Under the pieces are notes generated by a model. That model was given only the letters and a program-made list of their open reading frames with translations. It had not been told where the DNA came from and searched no databases. A DNA stretch of 64,000 nucleotides from Aldrovandia affinis. Its lineage: Eukaryota; Chordata; Actinopteri; Notacanthiformes; Halosauridae. A program made the translations under genes and the position numbers. The stretch is taken from assembly GCA_029706075.1 (NCBI GenBank), contig JAINUG010000055.1:3505885-3569884 (forward strand), in the 5' to 3' direction. Shown piece by piece: positions 54,866 through 64,000 of the stretch (position 1 is its first letter; each line of letters starts with the position of its first letter).

Positions 54866-55767
54866 GTTTAATATAAACAAGATACATTTGTTTGTATTAA
54901 GTTATTATTAATTTCATATAACCAGATAGATTTGCAAACGGCACAAATGCATACCATCACAGACTGTCACACGCACGTACGAGTCAATTTGTAGCTGTTA
55001 GCCTGTCGTTTTCAGTAATTCAGTCGCACAAGAGAAATGTCATTCTGTGTCACAGTTAGAGAATTAAAGTCAATGCGAGGAGCAACCAGTAGGGGGGGAG
55101 GACTATAGCCCAGTTACCCCGATGGTCAGTTTGCACCTGGACACTCAGCAAGAGGCTCAAGATAGCTGTCCACCACAGATCAGTCAATGAAGTCGCCATT
55201 CTCCACGCCGGGCCACAGCTGCAAAGCGTCGGATTATACTCTGCTCCCTTCCCGACTCCGGATCGTAAAACAGGCGTGGATGTTTTCCACTGGTAATCTG
55301 GCTGTCAGTGAGATATGCCCTTTGTCTCCCCTAATGAGTGCAGGCAGCAGAGAGACTAATTAGCCTTAATTTGCTCAATACCGACTTTTAGAAGCCTGTC
55401 TCAGGGGCCACCGTACCTCTGCCCCGAGAAATGTCAGTGACGATGGCACTAAGCAATGGTGGCACCAGATCAGCCGCCACCGTGCTCCTCTTTGCAAACG
55501 CCGTCGCTCCAGCTGGCCTTCGGCGTAGCGTGTTTCACCGTCGAAAGGGGAAACTTGTTTTTGATGAATGGCTCTGGGGCTTGGCTTTGCCCTCACGGAA
55601 AGAAAAAAAAAGTACCGTGAAAGGCGAATGGAAATGACGTGGCCATATTGGCACTTGCTGCAGGATGTGTAGGACGTGACCTTCGGAAGGCAAGGGCATC
55701 AAAAGGGGGGAAGGTATGTTTTTAAAAAGAAAGACTAAAGTTACAGTGACTGGCTATCGAAGAATAG
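54866..55767. other. Unassigned
   Basis: No gene recognised. 55340-55620 is unique-looking and contains ACTAATTAGCCTTAATTTGC, a homeodomain-type core, but nothing else marks it. Confidence 0.3.
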
Positions 55768-56075
55768 GAGGCCAAGTGGCTCAGTGAGTAAAAGGCCCAT
55801 GCCATAGGCCCAGAATGGGCCCTGTACCCTGGACGCCGCAGTTTAAAACCTGGACTTGTGTCAGTCAGAGACTGTGCCCAGGAAATAGGGCGTGGGACAT
55901 GTCTGGCTTTGTTCCACCAGGGGTAGGGTGTGTTCAAAGGTGGGAAACCGTTGCTCGGGTTACCATTGCCTTGGCTACTGCCAATGACGTGCCGGGTGCT
56001 GGCTGTCGATTGGCTTCAGTGAGAGTTCTATCACTCTGGTTGGTTCTGGAACCCCCTCAAAATGTTTTCTTTTAA
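55768..56075 (+). repeat. Possible tRNA-derived SINE, family F
   Basis: GGAGGCCAAGTGGCTCAGTG AGTAAAAGG resembles a tRNA-type A-box head. A B-box is degenerate (CAGTTTAAAACCTGG). It is a single copy in this window, so the family is not proven. Confidence 0.4.
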
Positions 56076-56562
56076 AGGACTGCAATGGCATACAAAATAT
56101 GATACATATACATATATAGAATATATATTTCTACCATGCATTTACAGATTTATGGATCCCACCTAATCTCAGGAGAAGGTGCACAATCATTAGACTATAC
56201 CACAATTTTATGATTGCAAGCCTCCCATCCTCACAGTCGTAAAAATAGAAAGGAAATTGAATTGGCATAATTACAGATGCAGTGCCTCCTTAGCTTACTC
56301 AAGTGCACGTCTAAAGGGCCTGGGCAACAATCGGAGAGGAGGATTGTGTTGGAGAGGGACTTTGGGGTTTGTCATCATAAAGGGCGGGGTGCTGGTGTTC
56401 ATGCTGAGAACCGTGATCTATGCTAGTGCATGTTTTATTTCCAGTTTGAATGACTCACTCAAAGAAGCGGCAGCATATAATTTTCTTCTTTGCAACCTAT
56501 TCTTTTTCTCTTCGTGTTTCTCCCCTTTCCCACCTTGCAAATTTTTCCACACAAGCACACAC

Positions 56563-56669
56563 AAATTCACACACGCGCACACACACACACACGCAAAAAC
56601 ACACACGCACAGGCGCACACACAAAGGAAAACACATACACACACACACACACACACACAAACCCACTCA

Positions 56670-56704
<35 letters not shown>

Positions 56705-56757
56705 ACAGTCACTCCCTCACTCGCACTCACTCACACACTCACACTCACACATGCTGC
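56563..56757. repeat. CA-rich microsatellite, compound
   Basis: Long CA runs mixed with CTCA units. The histidine/threonine-rich frames across it on both strands (up to 191 codons) are simple-repeat translations, not genes. Confidence 0.95.
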
Positions 56758-57801
56758 AGCGACTCAGATGTACTGTTTCTACAGCAGCATTCTGGTGTGC
56801 ATCCTCTGTCTTCTCCTCATCGGCTGATCTGATGACCATCCCACCCCTTTCCACACTTGCTATATTTATCCCGTCCCAATTGTTCTCCTCTCCCCCATGC
56901 CCCCTCTCCCCCCACCCCCCAAAGAGAGAGTGAAGGTTTTATCCACAGCGGTGTACATAAAGCAACGTACTTCCGTTGCTACGCTGGGGAGTAATGTACC
57001 GACAGGGCATAGCAGGCAATGAGCTCCTCACATCACCAGAGAAGCTTAGACTCTGCAAATGACCGGACACTTGGCGAGATAAAATCCTTGGCACGATATT
57101 ATAAATGCTGGCCCCACAGCGCACAGGGAAAGAGCGGAGTCACCCGGACGAGACTGAGATTACATCCAGTTACTCGTTCTCTGAGCCTCCAGCGGTGGAT
57201 ACAGCAGAGTATTTAGGAGATTGGCTTGTAGTCTCGTCTGCGCGAGGAAGCGTAAATCATCCTAAAAATGGGGCCGGGCCAACGGGCCTGATTCACTTCT
57301 CAACTCCTCGGAATCATGGAAGACGTGGAGGTTGGGAACGCTTGCCAACCTTCCCATTTTTCCCCGGAGAGTCCTGCTTTTATCCAGGTTGTTTATGTAG
57401 TCGCAAGTTGCCCCCCGCCCCAGCCCAGTCCCCTTACTGCTTAACAACTCATCCCAAGTGCACTCAAAACGATTTCCCAACAAAACCTCCTGGATTTCTA
57501 AGTCTCAATGTTAGCAAGTAAAGTGGTGATGGTGGGGAAAATGGAAATTCTGTTCTGAGCTTCTACAACTAATCGGAGTGGCTCGTAGACTGAAAACCCC
57601 AGAGAACCATAGTCTGTCTCTGGGCTGTGTACGGATGTTTGTGTGTATGGTAATAGAGGGCCAGGGGGTGATGATGGGGAAATTGAGGGATTTGATTTGA
57701 GCCTAACGCCGCTCCATTGCTGACACATCAACCCACACACCATTATCCATGACACTGACGCAGGGATATGACACAAGTGTGATGTGTTTTCCTTGTAAAA
57801 T
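56758..57801. other. Unassigned
   Basis: No gene recognised. It is a moderately GC-rich, unique-looking stretch. Confidence 0.3.
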
Positions 57802-58030
57802 ACATTTTACATTTACATTTTAAGGCATTTAGCAGACTATCCAGAGCGACTTACACAGTTTTAAATTTCTTTACATACAATCCATTTATACAGCTGGATA
57901 TTTTACTGAAGCAGGTTAAGGTTAAGTACCTTGCTGAAGGATACAACAGCAGTGCCCCACCTGGGAATTGAACTTGCAACCTCTGAGTTACAAGCCCAGC
58001 TCCCTAACCATTACACTACACTGCCAGCCA
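57802..58030 (-). repeat. SINE family B copy (minus strand)
   Basis: Minus strand: tRNA-like head GTAGTGTAATGGTTAGGGAG, B-box region GTTCAATTCCC, body CCTTCAGCAAGGTACTTAAC, tail GTCGCTCTGGATAGTCTGCT AAATGCC (a few bases lost in GATAAAAGCGTC). It is colinear with 31456-31688. No clear duplication. Confidence 0.88.
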
Positions 58031-58065
58031 GTGGTATTGGTATTAACTGTACTTGTGTGCTCATC

Positions 58066-58098
<33 letters not shown>

Positions 58099-58419
58099 GT
58101 CACACTCCCTCCCTCCCTCCACTCTTCTCTCCCCTCTCTCCATCATCCTCCTTCTATTTTTGGGCTCCTTGCCGACACTTCTCCCCCGGTCTGCTCCATC
58201 CCAAGCAAATAACTGCTTCAGTTTGAAAATGTTTAATTAAGTTTGTAGGGTTTTTCTTTTTTCCTTTTTTTCACCTCCTTGGATTCCCTCAGAGAGGAGA
58301 TGCATTCTCTCTTGCTTTAACCCCCCACCCCCACCAAACATCGCTGTTCTATGATTACCGCTATTGGCGCCTGGCATATGTTGCCCAGCTGGTTCTCATC
58401 CCTCCTGCGCCGCACTGCT
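58031..58419. other. CT microsatellite (58074-58099) and flanking unassigned DNA
   Basis: A CT run followed by CCCT-rich low-complexity sequence. No gene recognised. Confidence 0.5.
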
Positions 58420-58740
58420 TATTCCCCAGCCCCTCGTGGATGGCTGCTGTTCTTCAGCGTCTTCAAGGCAACTTCAGAACCGTCGGGTCCCAAGGAGAAT
58501 CTCCAGGCTGCGTTCCAGCTTCCCTTCGGCTGACAGGATCCGCTCCGCGCCCGGGCAACTTAGCAACCCCCTCCGAAAAACTTTACCGCGTCTCATCTCA
58601 GCACCTACGATCCCAGAACTCGTTTACCGGGTGGCAAAAAAAAGCCCCGCGTGACTTGGGTCGACCAATCAGAAACAGGTTTTAAATGTGGTCACGTGCC
58701 CTCGCGTTTGCCCTCACGTGCACAAGTGAGAGCAGATGAC
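58420..58740. promoter_or_regulatory. Candidate CpG-rich promoter or enhancer
   Basis: The stretch is CpG-rich compared with its surroundings. At its end it has a CCAAT box (ACCAATCAG, 58674-58682) and two CACGTG E-boxes (58693-58698 and 58715-58720), about 16 bp apart. TTTTAAATG (58680) might serve as a weak TATA. No exon or open frame follows that I recognise. Function is a guess. Confidence 0.3.
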
Positions 58741-59942
58741 TCGGCCTCCCCTTGCTCCGGATCGTCTGTGTTCCAAACTCTATCAGCCAGTCAGCCTGCT
58801 TCATAATTATCTTTCAGACCCTGGGGGTTGAACGACAGAGGTTGATTCATTTGCATTTAAAAAAAAAAAAATTAACACACTCTATTACAGTAGTATATTT
58901 CCAAGTTGCTGCATATTTATAAACTGTCAAAACGGAGATTACAATGTTACCGTTCACTCTCGCGAAATGACACATTTCATGTTTGTTGTGCTGCATGGGT
59001 ATTTGAGCGAACTCTATGACAACATGAGAATAATTCAATTGAGCACAGTTGTGTGCATGCAGCTCTTGATTTCTCACCCTGGGGAAGTGTATATGCAATG
59101 CTTCTCTTTTCCCCCCTAAAGCACAACTGTGGATTTATTTGTCTAGTTTTACCCCGCGATTGACTTCCCATTTCCTTAAGAGAATTTATGGCAGCTTACG
59201 GTGTATTAGTGTTTAGCTCGATTGCAAAAAAAAAGTTAAAATTAAAAAAGAAAAAAAGACAGAATAATATGTATATTTTGCACAGCGCTGAAGAAGCCAA
59301 TAAATAATGTAACAGTGAAAGGTAATTTCCTCACACAGTTCATTTTTTCTTGGTGTGGTCTTGCATCTTATGAAAATATGATTCAATAAGACCCTTCATT
59401 CCTTTTAAGAGCGTTCCTGAGTAATGGCGGCCTGCCTCACCGTCAGGGCGGTGTGCAGAAAATCTGTGTTCTTTTGCAGCCTTTCTGTAGTTATCTCCCT
59501 CCCATTAATGTCCTCTGACAGAGAAGCATGTTCCCCTCCCCCTGCCATTATTCCGTGTTTCACTGCAGTGGCATTTTGGTTTATTCGATTTCGTACTTTT
59601 GTCCAAAACCCCTTTGATAATCCCCGTCCCGGATCAAAGACAACTTTTGTGTAACATTTTGGTGTCCCGCTCTGCAGGTAATTCTATTCACTGAGTGCCA
59701 ATGAGCTTGACAACAAAGTTATCGGTGGCTGGCTGATCCTGTCTCCACATCCTGTCTTCTGATCTCTCTGTCGTGTGCAGTCGTTTCTATCAGGACCAGG
59801 CGATGCATGTGTTCGTTAATTGATGGTTATTTATTCATTTATTGGGCAAGGCCGTTGTTATTCCATTGTTATTCATTCATGGTGCAATTTCAGCATGACT
59901 GAAGTAAGTGTTGTAACAGCTGATTAGACTTGGGTGGAGGTA
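58741..59942. other. Unassigned
   Basis: No gene recognised. Poly-A runs at 58859-58871 and 59226-59262. The stretch 59420-59680 is unique-looking. Confidence 0.3.
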
Positions 59943-60495
59943 CACTACCGTTCAAAAGTTTGGGGTCACCTTCCATCGGGACTATGGGTAACCAGGCACT
60001 CCTTCATTCTTCAGCAAGATAACGACCCGAAACACACCTTGAAGTTGTGCAAGAACTATCTGGTGAAGGAGGAATGTGAACAACAACTCAAACTAAAGAC
60101 CTGGCCTGCCCAGTGTCCAGACCTCAATCCCATATAACTTGTATGGGACAAACTGGAAAGGAAGAGTCAAAGCAAAGCAACCCACAAGTTTCTCTGGGAA
60201 TTGCTGCAGGATAGCTGCGAAAACATGTCGGGTGATTTCCTGCTAAAACTTATTAACCGAATGGCCACTGTTTGTGAGGCTATTCTCACGCCAAAGGGTG
60301 ACTATTTTGAGGAATCCAAGATTCAATTTTCAATATAATTTTCTTGAACATTTCTTTGATGTTCATTTTGTTCATTGTTACATGTGTTTTTTGTCATTTT
60401 AAAGTATTTACAGAAATGTATACGGTGTAAAGCATTGTCAATTATGAGATAAAAATAGTTTCCAGCAGGTGACCCCAAACTTTTGAACGGTAGTG
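59943..60495 (+). mobile_element. Tc1-like transposon, deleted
   Basis: The ends CACTACCGTTCAAAAGTTTG and its complement are flanked by TA (59941-59942, 60496-60497). GGGGTCACC follows the left end and is mirrored on the right (GGTGACCCC). At 553 bp it keeps only the C-terminal part of the transposase. Confidence 0.95.
59985..60340 (+). pseudogene. Tc1-like transposase C-terminus, catalytic Glu is a stop
   Basis: Reads SFILQQDNDPKHTLKLCKNY (second aspartate), then CPDLNPI-stop-LVWDKLERK. The family has NPIELVWDKL, so the catalytic glutamate codon (probably GAA) is TAA here. The same frame continues cleanly to CEAILTPKGDYFEESKIQFS I and a final stop. The N-terminal half is deleted. Non-functional. 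Confidence 0.93.
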
Positions 60496-60514
60496 TATGT
60501 GATTTAAAGTGCTT

Positions 60515-60910
60515 TTTTTTAATAGGGATGCTGGGTGGCTCATCCTGTTAAGGCACTGTTCTAGTGTGTGGATGAACCCCACGGTCTGCACCTTGTTAGG
60601 GCACTGTTCTAGTGTGTGGATGAGCTCCACGGTCTGCATCCTGTTAGGTCACTGTTCTAGTGTGTGGATGAGCCCCATGGTCTGCATCCTGTTAGGGCAC
60701 TGTTCTAGAGTGTGAATGGGCCCCACGGTCTGGTATAGAAGCCGGACCGTTCCCGTGCTGACTGTGGTCAGCAGCCCCATGGGGTAACGCATAATTGGCC
60801 ATAGTGTCGCCCAGGGAAGGAGGGATTTCAGTTGGCCAGGCGTCCCGGTCTTATTGCGTGCCAGCGCCAGCTGTTCCATTGGGGCGGCCACAGTACATGA
60901 AGTGTCTTCC
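60515..60910 (+). repeat. SINE family E with amplified head
   Basis: Head GCTGGGTGGCTCATCCTGTT AAGGCACTG resembles a tRNA A-box; the body AGCCCCATGGGG, ATTGG and AGGGAAGGAGGGATTTCAG matches the copy at 20090-20150. Between them a 48-bp unit is repeated four times. No target duplication seen. Confidence 0.6.
60543..60735. repeat. 48-bp minisatellite, about 4 units
   Basis: CTGTTAGGGCACTGTTCTAG recurs at 60545, 60593, 60641 and 60689, an exact 48-bp period; units differ by a few substitutions and have no indels. Because 48 is a multiple of 3, both strands show 16-residue repeated frames (for example VWMSPMVCILLGHCSS). This is a product of the period, not evidence for a protein. Confidence 0.95.
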
Positions 60911-61276
60911 TCCAACTCATGTCTGTGAAAGCTTAACTTGTAGACCGCAGAGTGAAAAGAGGCAGTGGCTTGACATCACGTTTATCAGAGGAGAGCTCTA
61001 TTTTTTGAGGGGGTTAAGATAATTGTGCTTTCCTCACGTCACTCCGATTGAGTGTCCCTTTCACCTTAGCGGGTCACAAAAGGCCAACTCCATGACAACA
61101 GCACATACCGAACACCTTGTCCCAGACGTCTCGGCGGTGGGAACATCTCTAAAATAACATGGACATGATAGGACCTGAGCTCAGCAATCACCAAAATGAG
61201 GTTGCAAATATTTGTGAAGTAAATATAAAAAAATGAACACTTGCATTTATTTGTAAGTTGAGGACAAAAAGGGCTA
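60911..61276. other. Unassigned
   Basis: No gene or repeat recognised. Confidence 0.3.
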
Positions 61277-61497
61277 CAGGTAATGACTAAAATAAAGTCT
61301 AAACACTCGAGTAAGTGAGGGATCCTTTAAACTGCTGCAGTACCGCAACTGTCCAGAGGATAGGCCTGGCCCTTCCCTCTCCAACGAGAGGCCCCCCGCT
61401 CCCCACCCGTGCCCAGCTGGGACTCTCCTAGCCCGGGCCAGGGCCGTTTGAGTCCCCCCAACCCCCCCAAGTGTTGCCTTTATTTTGGCAGTTACTG
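61277..61497. mobile_element. Tc1/mariner-type MITE, CAGGTAACTGCC family
   Basis: The ends CAGGTAATGACTAAAATAAA and TTGCCTTTATTTTGGCAGTT ACTG are inverted, flanked by TA (61275-61276 and 61498-61499). The interior GGCCAGGGCCGTTTGAGTCC matches 29324-29543 in the same orientation. Confidence 0.88.
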
Positions 61498-62603
61498 TAC
61501 CTGTATAGCTCACTAAATAACCTTGATCAGCACCTCCGTACGATATTGATTTAAGAAAGTCAATGACCTTTGAGTGATTTTAGTCACGTTACTTGTGCTA
61601 CCTCTTATAATATGGTGATTGCTCCTATCTGACACATTCCAGTTTGTGCCTACATTAGATCACATGGCCCTAGACGCAAACAACATTTGTCCCTAATGTT
61701 GAATGAAAATGGTTTTTTTATAATATTAAATGTTCTGTAATAATAATTAAAAAAACTATCAAAATGAAGAGGCGGATGTTGACTGAATTCAGGCCAAGGT
61801 GTGTGTTCTTCTTAAAACCCAGCTTTTGTTGCCTTCAGGGACCAAGGTGGAACTTTCCCTTCAAGCAATTTTTTTGTGTGTGGCTTCATCATTCATTCAA
61901 GAGAAACTTGCAAAACCCACAAAACGGTACATAAACATGACTGATATCTTTGTCAACAAACCACCTTCGCTCTTATCCAACTTATTTTTATTCCAATGCC
62001 ATCCGTATCTTTTAAATGTATTGTGTTTCATTTGGCTGTGTGGATTGTATATCAATGAACTATTTTTCCTCCAATGTTCCTCAACGTTATATAAAACTGT
62101 GCATCGCCTTTCTGCACTGCTCTCTTTAGCTCTCAATGGTCATTCTTCTTGTTTTTAAGCGTGCCCTAAACATTATATTACATTATATCGATTGAGGGAT
62201 TGAATATTCAGAAGCATGTTGAACCTGCAGCTATGCACCTGCTAGTGTTTGGGTTGGCTGTCCTTTGACAGTCTTGTTTTTTCTTTCCCCGATTCACTGA
62301 CATGCACAGTATCTGGATGAATATAAAGGAGACAGTGAGTGTAACAACCCATCCAGTTAATCGGTGGAACGAACCATCCATGTGACCAGTGGACTCGAAC
62401 AGTATTTTATGTGGTGCAGTACCCTGTGTGTGAATATAGAAGAGGCATGCGTGAGATGAGACAGCAATGCAGGAGCAAATGTGAGATGTACTTTGCTTAT
62501 AATTAGTCAATTACTATATTTTATACAATGTAGAAATTTCACTCAAAAAGGTTTTTTTCAAAGTCCCTTTTAGTGGATTTTATGCTCCGTGATGATGACC
62601 ATA
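61498..62603. other. Unassigned
   Basis: No gene recognised. It is AT-rich, and the 119-codon frame at 61799-62158 starts mid-sequence and resembles nothing known to me. Confidence 0.3.
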
Positions 62604-62632
62604 ATGATGATGATGATGATGATGATGAGACA
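62604..62632. repeat. ATG microsatellite
   Basis: About eight tandem ATG/GAT triplets. Confidence 0.93.
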
Positions 62633-62817
62633 TATTATTCTCATGTGTTTATTAATGCCCAAATGATGAAGATGGGTGGAGAAGCTTAATGTTTGTTAAG
62701 AGCAAAAATAAGACATAACATCATTATTATTATGGTGCCCTGTATGTATTCTCTCTCCGGTTTTATCCACTGTCCCAATACAAACCTGAGAAGGATGTTA
62801 TTCCAGGCAGGGCCGTT

Positions 62818-62965
62818 TCTTGCTATAAGCGGTATAAGTGGCTGATTAGGGCCCCCAAGCCACAAGCGGGCCCCCGTGACCATCTGATACATCATAAAAC
62901 AAAATAAGGGGGGCTCCCCAAAAAGAATTTCGCTTAGGGCCCCAAAAAGACTAGAAACGGGCCTG
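62818..62965. mobile_element. hAT-type MITE
   Basis: The ends CAGGGCCGTTTCT and, reverse-complemented, CAGGCCCGTTTCT are inverted with one mismatch. The interior has GGGCCCC blocks near both ends. Flanking octamers ATTCCAGG and GTTCCACA share TTCCA only, so a target duplication is doubtful. At 148 bp it is non-coding. Confidence 0.65.
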
Positions 62966-64000
62966 GTTCCACATAAAGAGAGCCCAATGTTCAAAGCAAA
63001 CAGTGCACACAGTATGGAGAACATTTTGATCAGGGTATTGTTTTCAGTCCACGTAATTCACAACTTTTGTGTGTTTCCCAGATCTAGGCTCTGTGAATAA
63101 TATATAATATTATTATTATGTAATAACATGTACCCCCAAAAAAATTAAATAATAATAATCATAAAAACAAATAAAAAGTTTATACAAATATTTTACAAAT
63201 AATAGTAATAATAATTGAGGTAAAATACACTGATTATGTTAATTAACAGTCATTTCAGTGGCCCCCCTAAGTGTGCTGATGAAGGAGGTGGAGGGAGAGA
63301 GAGATTTTCCGGCCGATGCCTTGTTCTGAGGTTGTTATGCCAGCGTGGGGTAAGGCTCTTCCCCTCGTATGGCTCCTCCTCACCCTGGCTCTCGGCATAG
63401 TCCCGCGTTAAGTAAAGGAGCAGTCAGTCTCTTACATCTGAGCCTGTAAGCTCCGAGAGACAATCTGAGCAAACATTCCCGGTGATATCCTGAGACGGCC
63501 ACCTCCCTCCCCCACCCCACTGTTTTTGACTACAGATTGAAGCCGTAATCCTGGAGACTATAATTCTCATTTGCATAATCAACACAGGTGCTTGGCATGC
63601 TTTCCATGACAACTCGGAATGTTTTTTTCCTGTCCGTTCTTATGAGCAAATATTGATTTTATTTGGGGTTTTTTCAGTGTGTGTGTTTGTGTGTATGTGT
63701 GAGTGTGTGTGTGAAAGAGAGTGTGTCTGTGTGTCCCCGTGTTTGAGATAGAGAGATACATTTTGAAAGCAGGGGGAAAAGAACACTGTGCTGAATAACA
63801 CACAAAAAAAACAATATGCGAGTACAAGTGGGAGACATCCTTTCCTCTGTCTATCCTGTTCTACTGGGACCCCTCTGTGGGGGCGTCCGCAATGTACTGT
63901 ACCTGACAATTAATTTGACACTTTTTTTTTTGTTTGTCCTATCCCAAGTTTGCACCATTGCTGCAGCAGCTGACCTTTCTGATTAATTTATGTGTTTACC
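62966..64000. other. Unassigned; AT-rich and GT microsatellites
   Basis: No gene recognised. ATAAT-rich stretch 63095-63215, GT microsatellite 63678-63735, and a T run at 63922. Window ends without a feature. Confidence 0.4.

Noticed and set aside
56257-56933. Long plus- and minus-strand frames rich in histidine, threonine or valine/cysteine
   Set aside because: They translate the CA microsatellite. Frame length is due to the 2-bp repeat lacking stops.
60543-60735. Repeat protein with 16-residue units
   Set aside because: No start codon context, no flanking coding sequence, both strands equally open, and the array lies in a SINE.

Overview
This is eukaryotic, vertebrate-type DNA, most likely from a ray-finned fish. 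The evidence is the repeat content: Tc1-like transposons with TA target duplications, L2-clade and CR1-like LINEs, tRNA-derived SINEs ending in the L2-type GCGTCTGCTAAATG tail, hAT, PIF/Harbinger and piggyBac-type fragments, and long CA, GT, ATTC and GATG microsatellites. I cannot fix the species. I found no host protein-coding gene, exon series, rRNA or functional tRNA; every recognisable protein is a decayed transposon or retrotransposon product.

Layout. 0-6 kb: a SINE, a piggyBac-type MITE with TTAA ends, a 35-bp minisatellite and a composite repeat (4675-5764) with a TATA-type promoter motif and a 49-nt stretch resembling the 5' end of 7SL (SRP) RNA. 6-16 kb: a deleted Tc1-like element, several SINEs, and a nearly complete Tc1-like element (13203-15603) split by a second copy of the composite repeat. 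16-19 kb: a CR1-like LINE, plus strand. 20-29 kb: a retrotransposon nest in which a minus-strand CR1-like LINE contains a 3.6-kb L2 LINE (23695-27343, duplication AACAATAT), a 940-bp solo LTR (27709-28648, duplication AGTTC) and a hAT-type MITE. 29-33 kb: MITEs and a Tc1-like element carrying two SINEs. 33-41 kb: mostly unassigned unique-looking DNA with LINE 3' ends.

41-48 kb: SINEs, a 124-bp higher-order tandem repeat, and an L2 3' end that split a minisatellite and was itself hit by a hAT MITE. 48-51 kb: a Tc1 remnant, a frameshifted Harbinger element cut by a third copy of the 7SL-like module, and a MITE beside a TA microsatellite. 53-55 kb: a LINE fragment hit by an 87-bp SINE derivative. 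55-64 kb: SINEs, a CpG-rich CCAAT/CACGTG cluster near 58.7 kb, a deleted Tc1, a 48-bp minisatellite grown inside a SINE, and MITEs.

How the parts work together is a matter of parasitism and order of arrival. SINEs sharing the L2 tail were probably copied by L2-type enzymes, and the MITEs by Tc1, hAT, Harbinger or piggyBac enzymes. No element here looks autonomous: each transposase or reverse transcriptase examined has stops, frameshifts, deletions or lost catalytic residues. Comparisons with known families were made by eye and from memory, without database searches.
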